From positions 233,982 through 297,981 of the forward strand of contig NZ_FOBF01000010.1 of the NCBI RefSeq assembly GCF_900109355.1: a stretch of 64,000 nt of DNA, given 5' to 3'. The position numbers and the translations under genes are program-made. Below, piece after piece: positions 36,646-45,941 of this stretch. The stretch comes from Nonomuraea pusilla (lineage in GTDB: Bacteria; Actinomycetota; Actinomycetes; Streptosporangiales; Streptosporangiaceae). The notes under the pieces were generated by a model. The model saw only the letters and a program-made list of their open reading frames with translations. It ran no database searches and was not told the origin of the DNA. The first letter of the stretch is position 1, and each line of letters begins with the position of its first letter.

Positions 36646-36916
36646 ATGCTTCCGCCCCGCCGGCTGGCAGCGACCGCCGTGCTCCTCGGAGCACCGACCG
36701 TCGCGGTGCTCGCACTCCTCGTACTCGCCGGCCTGCTCGTGCCGGACGCGGCGGCCGCGGCCGCGGGCAAGGCCGGCGGGGACGCCGGCCCGCCGGCGGG
36801 AGAAGGCGGAGGCGTGGCGGCGCGAGGCGGTGCGCCCGGCGCGGGCCCGCGACCGCACGGTCGTCAGACGCGCCGTGCGCCGCGTCCGCGCCCTCGTCTT
36901 CCCCCAGGACCGCTGA
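36646..36916 (+). pseudogene. Possible frameshifted small membrane-protein gene
   Basis: The 518-bp stretch between the glycosyltransferase operon and hom has no clean gene. From ATG 36646 a hydrophobic signal-like segment (AATAVLLGAPTVAVLALLVL, then AGLLVPDAAAA) is read. Around 36780 the high-GC3 frame changes to one ending at 36916 with basic sequence (RRREKAEAWRREAV, then RRAVRRVRALVFPQDR). Each half looks more coding-like in its own frame, suggesting a disrupted gene or a sequencing frameshift. The evidence is weak and the interpretation is tentative. Confidence 0.25.
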
Positions 36917-36934
36917 CCGCGGGCGGCGTCGCGG

Positions 36935-38224
36935 TCAGTCGTCGCCCTCCACGCGCATGACGCTCGCCACCGCGCGGACGATGTCCAGCTCGCGCAGGCT
37001 CTCCATGGTGGCGGTGAGCGCGGCGTCGGTGGCCCGGTGGGTGACGATGACGAGCTGCGCGTCGTCGCCGTGCCCCTCCTGGCGCACCGTCTGGATCGAC
37101 ACGTCGTGCTTGGCGAACAGGTCCGCGACCGTGGCCAGGACGCCCGGCTTGTCGGCGACGTCGAGCGCGACGTGGCAGCGGGTGACGGTCTCCCCCATCG
37201 GGTGGGCGGACAGGTCGGCGTAGGTGGACTCGGCGGGCCCCCGGGTGCCGGCGATGCGGTTGCGGGCCACGGCCACGATGTCGCCGAGCACGGCCGAGGC
37301 GGTGGGGGCGCCGCCCGCGCCCTTGCCGTAGAACATGAGCTGCCCGGCCGACTCGGCCTCGACGAACACCGCGTTGTACGCCTCGCGCACGCCGGCGAGC
37401 GGGTGCGTCCTCGGGATCATCGCCGGGTGGACGCGGACGCCGAACGAGCGGCCGTCGTCGGAGCGGGCGCAGATCGCCAGCAGCTTGATGACGTACCCCA
37501 TCGCCTTGGCCGACGCGACGTCGGTGGCGGTGATCTCGGTGATGCCCTCGCGGTGGACGTCGGCGGCGGTGACGCGGCTGTGGAAGGCGAGGCTCGCCAG
37601 GATCGCGGCCTTGGCGGCGGCGTCGAAGCCCTCGACGTCGGCCGTGGGGTCGGCCTCGGCGTAGCCGAGGGTCTGGGCCTCCTCCAGGGCGTCGGTGAAC
37701 GACGCGCCCGTGGTGTCCATCTTGTCGAGGATGTAGTTGGTGGTGCCGTTGACGATGCCGAGCACCCGTTTGACGTGGTCGCCGGCGAGCGACTCGCGCA
37801 GGGGGCGAAGGAGCGGGATCGCGCCGGCCACGCTGGCCTCGAAGTACAGGTCGCCGTTGCCGGCGCGGGCCGCCTCGTACAGGGTGGCGCCGTCCTCGGC
37901 GAGCAGCGCCTTGTTGGCGGTGACGACCGACTTGCCGTTGTTCAGCGCGGAGACGATGAGCGTGCGCGCCGGCTCGATGCCGCCGATGACCTCGACGACG
38001 ATGTCGATGTCGTCGCGGGCGACCAGCGTCTCGGCGTCGGTGGTGAGCAGGTCGGGGGCGACCTCGACGTCGCGCTTGCGCCCGAGCCGCCGCACCGCGA
38101 CGCCCGCCAGCTCCAGCGGGGCGCCGATGCGGGCGGCGAGGTCGGCGGCCTGCTCGTCGAGCAGGCGGATGACCTGGGAGCCGACGACGCCGCATCCCAG
38201 GAGAGCCACTTTCAGGGGTTTCAC
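36935..38224 (-). CDS. hom: Homoserine dehydrogenase
   Basis: The product has 429 residues. The NAD(P) motif is VALLGCGVVGSQV (residues 5-17), the catalytic region contains ASVAGAIPLLRPL and GIVNGTTNYIL near 150, and EGFDAAAKAAILA near 198. A C-terminal ACT domain (HVALDVADKPGVLATVADLF, near 348) marks the threonine-inhibited form. GTG 38224 overlaps the TGA of lysA (GTGA), which decides the start. It reduces aspartate semialdehyde to homoserine. The gene ends where thrC usually begins in related genomes; here the glycosyltransferase cassette follows instead. Confidence 0.97.
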   Translation of the reverse strand: MKPLKVALLGCGVVGSQVIRLLDEQAADLAARIGAPLELAGVAVRRLGRKRDVEVAPDLLTTDAETLVARDDIDIVVEVIGGIEPARTLIVSALNNGKSVVTANKALLAEDGATLYEAARAGNGDLYFEASVAGAIPLLRPLRESLAGDHVKRVLGIVNGTTNYILDKMDTTGASFTDALEEAQTLGYAEADPTADVEGFDAAAKAAILASLAFHSRVTAADVHREGITEITATDVASAKAMGYVIKLLAICARSDDGRSFGVRVHPAMIPRTHPLAGVREAYNAVFVEAESAGQLMFYGKGAGGAPTASAVLGDIVAVARNRIAGTRGPAESTYADLSAHPMGETVTRCHVALDVADKPGVLATVADLFAKHDVSIQTVRQEGHGDDAQLVIVTHRATDAALTATMESLRELDIVRAVASVMRVEGDD

Positions 38225-39603
38225 AGCTGCCCTCTCAACAGGTCGTCCTCGGTCTCGCCCCGCACGATGACGCGTGAGGCCCCGCCGGAGACGGCCACCA
38301 CGGCGGGCTTGGGGAGGTAGTTGTAGTTGCTCGCCAGCGAGCGGCAGTAGGCGCCGGTCGCGGCGACGGCGATCAGGTCGCCAGGTGCCAGGTCGGAGGG
38401 CAGGTAGCAGTCGCGGACGATGATGTCGCCGCTCTCGCAGTGCTTTCCGACGACGCGGCACAGCATCGGCTCGGCGTCGCTCTCCCTGCTGGCCAGGACG
38501 ACGGTGTACTCGGCGCCGTACAGGGCGGTGCGGACGTTGTCGCTCATGCCGCCGTCGATGCTGACGTACGTGCGCAGCCCTTCGACGTCCTTGACGGTGC
38601 CGACCTCGTACAGGGTGACGCCGCCGGGGCCGACGATGGTGCGGCCCGGCTCGATGGTGAGGCGCGGCACGGGCAGCCCCGCGTCGGAGCAGACCTTGGT
38701 GACAATCTCGCGCAGGCCGTCGGCCAGCTCCTTGATGTCGGGCGCCTCGTCGCCCTCGACGTAGGCGATGCCGTAGCCGCCGCCGAGGTCGAGCTCGGGC
38801 AGGACGACGCCGTGCTCGTCCTTGATCTGGACGAGCAGCGTGGCCAGGCGACGCGCGGCCACCTCGAACCCGGCGGTGTCGACGATCTGGGAGCCGATGT
38901 GGGAGTGCAGGCCGACGAGGTCGAGCTGCGGGAGCGCGAGCACGCGGCGGACGGCCTCGGCGGCGGCGCCGGTGTTCAGCGACAGGCCGAACTTCTGGTC
39001 GTCGTGCGCGGTGGCGATGAACTCGTGCGTGTGGGCCTCGACGCCCGTGGTCACGCGGATCATGACCTTGGGCCGCTTGCCGAGCTCGCCCGCGAGGTGG
39101 CCGAGCCTGGCGATCTCCTCGTACGAGTCGATCACGATGTGGCCGACGCCCGCCTCCAGCGCGCGGGTGAGCTCGGCGGCCGACTTGTTGTTGCCGTGCA
39201 TGGTGACGCGCTCGGGCGGGAAGCCGACGCTGAGCGCGACGGCGAGCTCGCCGCCGCTCGCCACGTCGAGGCCGAGGCCCTCGCGGGCCAGCCAGCGCAC
39301 GACCTCCTTGCACAGGAACGCCTTGCCCGCGTAGTGGACCTCGGAGCCGGAGAAGGCGGTGGCGTAGTCGCGCATGCGCGAGCGGACGTCGTCCTCGTCG
39401 AGGACGTACAGGGGCGTGCCGTGCTCGCGGGCGAGGTCGCGGACGTCCACGCCGCCCACCGTGAGCGCGCCATCGGTGCGGCCCGACGTTCGCGGCCAGA
39501 TCGCGGGGTTGATCCGGTTGAGGTCGGCGGGCGCCCGCGGGGGGCGCTCCTGGGGCAGCATCTCGGCGTGCCTGTCCCCTGCGGGATGGACGAATCGGCT
39601 CAC
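38221..39603 (-). CDS. lysA: Diaminopimelate decarboxylase
   Basis: The product has 460 residues from GTG 39603 (MSRFVHPAG), a start that matches the N-terminus of Streptomyces LysA; ATG 39561 is a possible alternative. The PLP Lys lies in VHYAGKAFLCKEV, followed by LGLDVASGGE, the HSHIGSQI motif and IEPGRTIVG. The substrate-binding Cys motif is HCESGD near the C-terminus. The enzyme makes lysine from meso-diaminopimelate. It is the middle gene of nrtL-lysA-hom and its stop overlaps the hom start. Confidence 0.96.
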   Translation of the reverse strand: MSRFVHPAGDRHAEMLPQERPPRAPADLNRINPAIWPRTSGRTDGALTVGGVDVRDLAREHGTPLYVLDEDDVRSRMRDYATAFSGSEVHYAGKAFLCKEVVRWLAREGLGLDVASGGELAVALSVGFPPERVTMHGNNKSAAELTRALEAGVGHIVIDSYEEIARLGHLAGELGKRPKVMIRVTTGVEAHTHEFIATAHDDQKFGLSLNTGAAAEAVRRVLALPQLDLVGLHSHIGSQIVDTAGFEVAARRLATLLVQIKDEHGVVLPELDLGGGYGIAYVEGDEAPDIKELADGLREIVTKVCSDAGLPVPRLTIEPGRTIVGPGGVTLYEVGTVKDVEGLRTYVSIDGGMSDNVRTALYGAEYTVVLASRESDAEPMLCRVVGKHCESGDIIVRDCYLPSDLAPGDLIAVAATGAYCRSLASNYNYLPKPAVVAVSGGASRVIVRGETEDDLLRGQL

Positions 39604-39727
39604 CCGATCGAGGCTATCGGAAGCGCCACTCCACCATGACCCGCTGCTCACGTATCGAGACGCGATCACGCCTCCGGAGCGATATTTTTACGCTTTATCG
39701 CCACTTGGCCGGATATTTTGTACGAAG

Positions 39728-40351
39728 TCACAATCGGTCGGGGCCGGGCAGCACCGCCGCGACCGCCGCCGCCAGCCTCACCCGCGCCGTGTGCACGGCA
39801 ACGGGCGGCTCGTCCCCCTTCGGCACGGCCGGGGCCTGCTCATGCGCGTCGTGGTAGGCCAGCGCCAGCCGCACCAGGTACGACTCCCACCCCGGATCCC
39901 TGCTCCCCGCCCGCCCCGGAAGCTCCGCCAGCAGGCGCAGCACCCGCCGGTCACGCGGGTCGTCCAGCAGCTCGGGACGGAACCCCGTCTCAGGCACGCC
40001 CAGCTCCCGTGCCCAGCGCAGCACCGCGCAGGCGCGGGCGTGGCCGTAGCGGACCACGAAACCCGGGTTGTCCCAGGTGCGGGGGGCGTCGGGCCAGGCG
40101 GGCACGGGAACGCGCGGCGGCTCCAGCCACTCCAGCAGCTCCCCCGGCGCGGACACGGTGATGCGCAGCAGCCCGTCGCGCCGCACCTCCACGGCGCGCA
40201 CGCCGGGCAGCGCCCGCACGCGCCCCGCCAGCTCGTCCGGCGGGACGCCGCGCCGCGGCGCCGCCGCCGAGACGTACACGGCCTCCGACTCCCACCCGCC
40301 CTCGGGCGCGGGCGGCTCCCCCAGCACCTCGGCCAGCTTCCCCGGCGTCAT
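39728..40351 (-). CDS. nrtL: ArgS-related anticodon-binding protein NrtL
   Basis: The product has 207 residues. It resembles only the C-terminal DALR-type anticodon-binding domain of arginyl-tRNA synthetase (DNPGFVVRYGHARACAVLRW near residue 93, then ESYLVRLALAYHDAHEQAPA). The catalytic HIGH/KMSK domain is missing. A free-standing protein of this kind upstream of lysA is a known actinobacterial family. It cannot charge tRNA by itself; its role is not established. The N-terminal 85 residues look like a small ferredoxin-like add-on domain. The 124-bp gap to lysA may hold a promoter. Confidence 0.85.
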   Translation of the reverse strand: MTPGKLAEVLGEPPAPEGGWESEAVYVSAAAPRRGVPPDELAGRVRALPGVRAVEVRRDGLLRITVSAPGELLEWLEPPRVPVPAWPDAPRTWDNPGFVVRYGHARACAVLRWARELGVPETGFRPELLDDPRDRRVLRLLAELPGRAGSRDPGWESYLVRLALAYHDAHEQAPAVPKGDEPPVAVHTARVRLAAAVAAVLPGPDRL

Positions 40352-40379
40352 GCGCAGGAAGCCTAACGGGGCCCGGCGG

Positions 40380-42224
40380 TCAGATGAGGGCGTGCGGCTC
40401 GGCCGAGCCGTACTCGACCAGGTGGGCGGCGCCCAGCAGCCAGCGGTCCTCGTCGCGCACCCGCACGTAGCCGAACCTGTCGGCGGAGAACACCTTGACC
40501 CCGTCGGCCCGGCACTGGCGCATGAGCACCTCGTCCCAGTCCTCGGTCAGGTCGGGGAAGCCGATCTCGCGCAGCGTGTTGCGCCTGGCCAGCAGCGTCC
40601 CGCCGGTGATCTCCGGCAGGTGGGCGTACTCGGCCTCCGGCTGCTTGAGCAGCGTGGCCTGCGGCTTGCGCAGGTGGGCGAAGAAGGCGGCCTTGCCCAC
40701 GATGTCGGCCGTCGTGAACTGGAACGCCCGCCGCAGGTCGGCCAGGTAGTGGGAGCCGTACACGTCGCGGGGGTCCATGACGGCCACGAGGTCGGCCTCG
40801 CACAGGTCGAGCGCGCGGTTGAGCATCGCGCCCTCCGTCATGCCCGGGTGGGGACGCCGGTGGATCACCTCGACGTCGCGCAGGACGTCGCGGGCGCGCA
40901 GCTCGGCCTCCGGCGGGCCGATGACGATCGCCTGGACGACCCCCGACTGCCTGGCGACCTGCGCCAGGGCGTGCTCGGTGAGGGAAGCGTCGGTGATCGG
41001 CAGCAGCACGGACACGTTCAGCGTCGCCCGCGCGCTCGGCAGGCCCACGGCCTCCAGCAGCTCGTCCACGCGCTCGGTCATCGTGCCCATGTCGTACGCG
41101 CGGCGCAGCGCGACGTGCGCGCGCCTCGGGTCGGGGTCGGCGCCGATCGGCGTGCCGCAGGCCGCGATCTCGGCCAGCCGCCAGGCCGGCGTGCCCGGCG
41201 GGCAGTTCACGGCCGCCGGCCACCGGTAGGAGGTGAGCACGTCCGGGTACGCCAGCTGGCCCGGCAGGAGCTGGTCGAGCGTGAGCACTCGGTCGATGCG
41301 CCCGCCCGCGAGCGGCAGCGGGTTGTGCACGCGCGGCTGCACCCCGAACGTCAGCCGGGGCCAGCCCGCGGCCTGCTCGCTGGTGAAACGGTGCTCGAAC
41401 AGCTCGGCCGCCGCGGCGTAGTCGGCCACGTCGCCGCGCGTGTGCCAGAAGACCGTGCGGATGCCGCGCTCGGCGCACCAGGCCAGCAGCGCCCTCAGCC
41501 CCTCGCCGGGCTCGCCCCTGATCTCGTCGGCCCACGGCCCCTGCGTCACCGACTCGACGACGAGCAGGTGGGGCACCTCCGCCGGGAGCACGCGGGCGAA
41601 GTCGCGCGGCGTGAAACCGGTGGTCTGCCGCCACTCGTAGCGCAGCAGCGCCTCGACGTGCGGGTCGGCGACCACGGCGGCGGTGATGTGCGGGCGGGTG
41701 TTCGGGCCCGTCGGCACGCGGAACGGCTTGAGCTTGAACGAGGCGCCGCCGAGCGTCCTGGTGGACGTCGTCGCCTGGAACGAGGCGCCCGGCCGCTCGT
41801 CCTTGGAGGCGGACACCGCGACGGGCCTGCGCTTGGGCGCCGTGGGCCGCTTGACCGGCCTGGCGGCCACCCTGATGCCCTTGGCCAGGGCCATCGGGTT
41901 CTTCTTGCCGCTCTTGATGGCGTCGCCGAGCCTGGTCCAGCGGGCGACCTTCATCGACGACAGCTTCCAGTTGGCCACCTCGGCCTGGTAGCGCTGCTCG
42001 GCCAGCTCCTTGCGCAGCTTGGCCGCCGCGGCCCGCTCGGCCTCCAGCAGCTCCTCCACCTCGGCCACGCGCTCGGCCAGCGCCTTCGCCTCGGCGGCGT
42101 GCCGCTCGGCCTCGGCCAGCCTGGCCTGGGCGGCGTCCAGCAGCCTGGCCAGCTCTGCCGCGCGCCCTGCCTGCTCGACCGCATCTCGCAACGCCCTGCG
42201 CGTGCTTTCCAGCTCGGTGGACAA
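40380..42224 (-). CDS. Coiled-coil / CgeB-like / GT2-like fusion glycosyltransferase
   Basis: The product has 614 residues. Residues 1-85 form a long coiled coil (RAAELARLLDAAQARLAEAE and on). Residues about 165-380 contain a Rossmann-like segment with VPHLLVVESVTQGPWADEI and GIRTVFWHTRGDVADY, in the manner of DUF3880/CgeB-type glycosyltransferases. Residues about 395-600 are GT2-like (ATLNVSVLLPITDASLTEHA), but the metal motif is degenerate (VMDPRDVYGSHYL). Two glycosyltransferase-like modules in one chain suggest a polymerising or scaffolding role. It lies 28 bp from nrtL in the same direction and is divergent from the asparagine-synthase-like gene 71 bp away. Confidence 0.82.
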   Translation of the reverse strand: MSTELESTRRALRDAVEQAGRAAELARLLDAAQARLAEAERHAAEAKALAERVAEVEELLEAERAAAAKLRKELAEQRYQAEVANWKLSSMKVARWTRLGDAIKSGKKNPMALAKGIRVAARPVKRPTAPKRRPVAVSASKDERPGASFQATTSTRTLGGASFKLKPFRVPTGPNTRPHITAAVVADPHVEALLRYEWRQTTGFTPRDFARVLPAEVPHLLVVESVTQGPWADEIRGEPGEGLRALLAWCAERGIRTVFWHTRGDVADYAAAAELFEHRFTSEQAAGWPRLTFGVQPRVHNPLPLAGGRIDRVLTLDQLLPGQLAYPDVLTSYRWPAAVNCPPGTPAWRLAEIAACGTPIGADPDPRRAHVALRRAYDMGTMTERVDELLEAVGLPSARATLNVSVLLPITDASLTEHALAQVARQSGVVQAIVIGPPEAELRARDVLRDVEVIHRRPHPGMTEGAMLNRALDLCEADLVAVMDPRDVYGSHYLADLRRAFQFTTADIVGKAAFFAHLRKPQATLLKQPEAEYAHLPEITGGTLLARRNTLREIGFPDLTEDWDEVLMRQCRADGVKVFSADRFGYVRVRDEDRWLLGAAHLVEYGSAEPHALI

Positions 42225-42295
42225 CTGGACCTCCGCTCTCTCAGCCCGGCAAAGGATACTCTTTTGCGGGAAGCGTCTCGAAGGGATGAGATCCG

Positions 42296-43930
42296 GTGCA
42301 GTTCAACGTGCGACCCTACATCTGCGGCGCTCTCGGCCGGATCGACCCGGAAACGCTGGGCGCCCTGGCATCCGCCGGTCCCCGCGTGCGGCCGGCGCTG
42401 CAGACCGCCGAGGCCGCGCTCTTCAGCTCCGCGCCGCTGCCGCCGTACCACCGCGCGGAGGGCTCGTTCGCGTTCTCGTGGGGCGAGCGCAGGCCGGCCG
42501 GGCCCGGCGACTGGATCACGGTGGCGGAGACGTACGAGACGCCGGGACTGATCGGCGACGGCGACCGGGTGACGCTCCACGCGGGCGGCCTCGGCCTGGT
42601 CGACCTCTACTACGTGCGGCTGGGCGAGGCGGTGTACTTCTCCTCGCTCATCCGGCCGCTGCTCGGCCTCGTGCCCGTCGAGATCGACTGGGCGGCCTGG
42701 GCCTCGATCGTCCAGGTGACGTTCCCGCTGGGCGACGCGACGCCGTACCAGGGGATCAAGCGACTGCCCGGGTCGAGCGCGCTGGTGTTCGCCCAGGGGC
42801 GGCTGGCGACCGAGCGCAGGCTGCCGCGCTGGCTGCGCACCGAGCCGTTCGAGACGTGGATCGGGGCGGGCGAGATCCTGGAGATCCTGCACGAGGTCTA
42901 CAAGGACTACGACGGCCGCAGGCTGCTGGTGCCGGTCAGCGGCGGGTACGACTCCCGGCTGCTGGCGAGCGTGGCGGTGGCCAGGGGCGCCGACGTGGAG
43001 TCGTGGACGACGAGCCCCGACGACGGCACCGACACCGACATCGCGTTCGCCAAGGCCATCACCGGGGAGCTGGGCATCCCGCACCGGGTCGTCACGCAGG
43101 ACGCGGCCGACTACCCGGCCGACGCCCAGGAGGTGGCGCGCAGGCTGGAGTACCTGACGCCGCACCACGCCTGGTACGCGCCCTTCGCCAAGGAGGTGCA
43201 CGGCGCGGGCAGGACGCTCGTCGACGGGCTGGCGGGCGGCCCGCTGCTGAAGAACTTCATGGTGAGCGGCGCCGCGCTGGAGGCCAGGACGCAGGCGGAG
43301 CGGTCGGCGGCGGTGCTGGGCTCGCTGTCGCTGGGGGCGCCCTCGATGCCGTTCCTGTCGAAGGCGGCGGCCAAGTGGATGGAGGAGACCGTGCGCGAGC
43401 AGTTCGCGGCGGCCACCTCGATGCTGCACGGCCACCGGGCCGAGCTGCCGCTGTCGGTGCTGCACACGAGGACCGTGCGCGGCATCGCCCGCTCGGCGGT
43501 GAACCTGGTGGGCCCGGAGGCGTCGTTCGCGGCGCCGTTCATCCACCCCGACTTCTTCGACGCGGCGCTGTCGGTGGGCGTGGCGAGGAAGGACAAGGGC
43601 CGCTTCTACCGGGAGGTGCTGCACGCGGCGAACCCGCGCGTTGCCGCGCTGCCGTCGACGAACGTGGTCAAGCAGCCGCTGCGGCGGGTGCCGCTGCGGT
43701 CGGCGGCGGCCCCGGCCCGCGCGTACGCGCACCGCATGCTCGACGTGGTGGCGACGCGGCTGCCGGGGATGCTGTCGGAGGAGCTGCACGAGGTGGTCGC
43801 GGGCGGGCCCGACGCGCTGACCCGCTTCAACGGCTGGAACGACCGGTTCTGGGTGCGCGGACTCGTCCTGTTCGGGCTCTGGCTGAGCGACTTCGAGAAC
43901 GACCTCGCAGACGTCGCGCCGCCTTTTTAG
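42296..43930 (+). CDS. Asparagine synthase-like PP-loop protein in the glycosyltransferase cluster
   Basis: The product has 544 residues. The C-terminal half is an asparagine-synthetase-type ATP pyrophosphatase with the PP-loop VPVSGGYDSRLLASVA near residues 212-227 and the following WTTSPDDGTDTDI and DGLAGG segments. The N-terminal half keeps part of the class II glutaminase fold (LHAGGLGLVDLYYVRLGEAVYF), but the essential Cys at position 2 is absent (MQFNV), so ammonia release from glutamine is not expected. In polysaccharide clusters such proteins can amidate uronic acids or related sugars, which is an inference here. GTG 42296 is preceded by AAGGGAT. Confidence 0.82.
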   Translation: MQFNVRPYICGALGRIDPETLGALASAGPRVRPALQTAEAALFSSAPLPPYHRAEGSFAFSWGERRPAGPGDWITVAETYETPGLIGDGDRVTLHAGGLGLVDLYYVRLGEAVYFSSLIRPLLGLVPVEIDWAAWASIVQVTFPLGDATPYQGIKRLPGSSALVFAQGRLATERRLPRWLRTEPFETWIGAGEILEILHEVYKDYDGRRLLVPVSGGYDSRLLASVAVARGADVESWTTSPDDGTDTDIAFAKAITGELGIPHRVVTQDAADYPADAQEVARRLEYLTPHHAWYAPFAKEVHGAGRTLVDGLAGGPLLKNFMVSGAALEARTQAERSAAVLGSLSLGAPSMPFLSKAAAKWMEETVREQFAAATSMLHGHRAELPLSVLHTRTVRGIARSAVNLVGPEASFAAPFIHPDFFDAALSVGVARKDKGRFYREVLHAANPRVAALPSTNVVKQPLRRVPLRSAAAPARAYAHRMLDVVATRLPGMLSEELHEVVAGGPDALTRFNGWNDRFWVRGLVLFGLWLSDFENDLADVAPPF

Positions 43931-43940
43931 TGAACTGTGG

Positions 43941-43956
43941 GTAACAGAGCGGTTAC
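43941..43956 (+). promoter_or_regulatory. GTAAC/GTTAC inverted pair upstream of treS
   Basis: GTAAC at 43941-43945 faces GTTAC at 43952-43956, six bases apart. It lies 10 bp after the asparagine-synthase-like stop and about 240 bp upstream of treS. Related TTACC or GTTAC pairs occur before the glycosyltransferase operon and the PadR/sugar-transport region. A shared regulator is an inference. Confidence 0.3.
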
Positions 43957-43988
43957 ATACCGATCTCTCGGGTATTACAGCTCGCACA

Positions 43989-44157
43989 GCACAAGCGGGT
44001 TCCGGAAAGCCAACGGGCTGGTAGTGTTCGGCCCGTAAGCGCCGCACAAGCGGGCACCGGATCACAAATCCGGGCTCGTTCCAGGGCATGGAGTTCGCAG
44101 GGATGACGACTCCAGGCGGCGCGGTCACCAGATAACAGCGCCGGGGAAACCGGTGAC
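43989..44157 (+). promoter_or_regulatory. Structured treS leader with an 18-bp direct repeat and alternative hairpins
   Basis: GCACAAGCGGGTTCCGGA (43989-44006) is repeated as GCACAAGCGGGCACCGGA at 44044-44061, 55 bp on. The second copy opens the perfect hairpin CCGGAT-CACAA-ATCCGG. Further down, GTCACC (44124-44129) can pair with GGTGAC (44152-44157), while CCGG (44141-44144) can pair with CCGG (44150-44153), so these last two pairings exclude each other. This looks like a regulatory leader of treS, but it matches no riboswitch class that I can confirm. Confidence 0.45.
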
Positions 44158-44192
44158 TTCGTCCTGCCCACATCTCTTCCTGTGAGCGACAT

Positions 44193-45927
<1,735 letters not shown>

Positions 45928-45941
<14 letters not shown>

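Noticed and set aside
43931..44192. Cyclic di-AMP (ydaO) riboswitch before treS
   Set aside because: The region has GGGGAAACC and GGTGAC pieces that look loosely similar, but the conserved core strings and spacing of that class were not found. Only a structured leader is reported.
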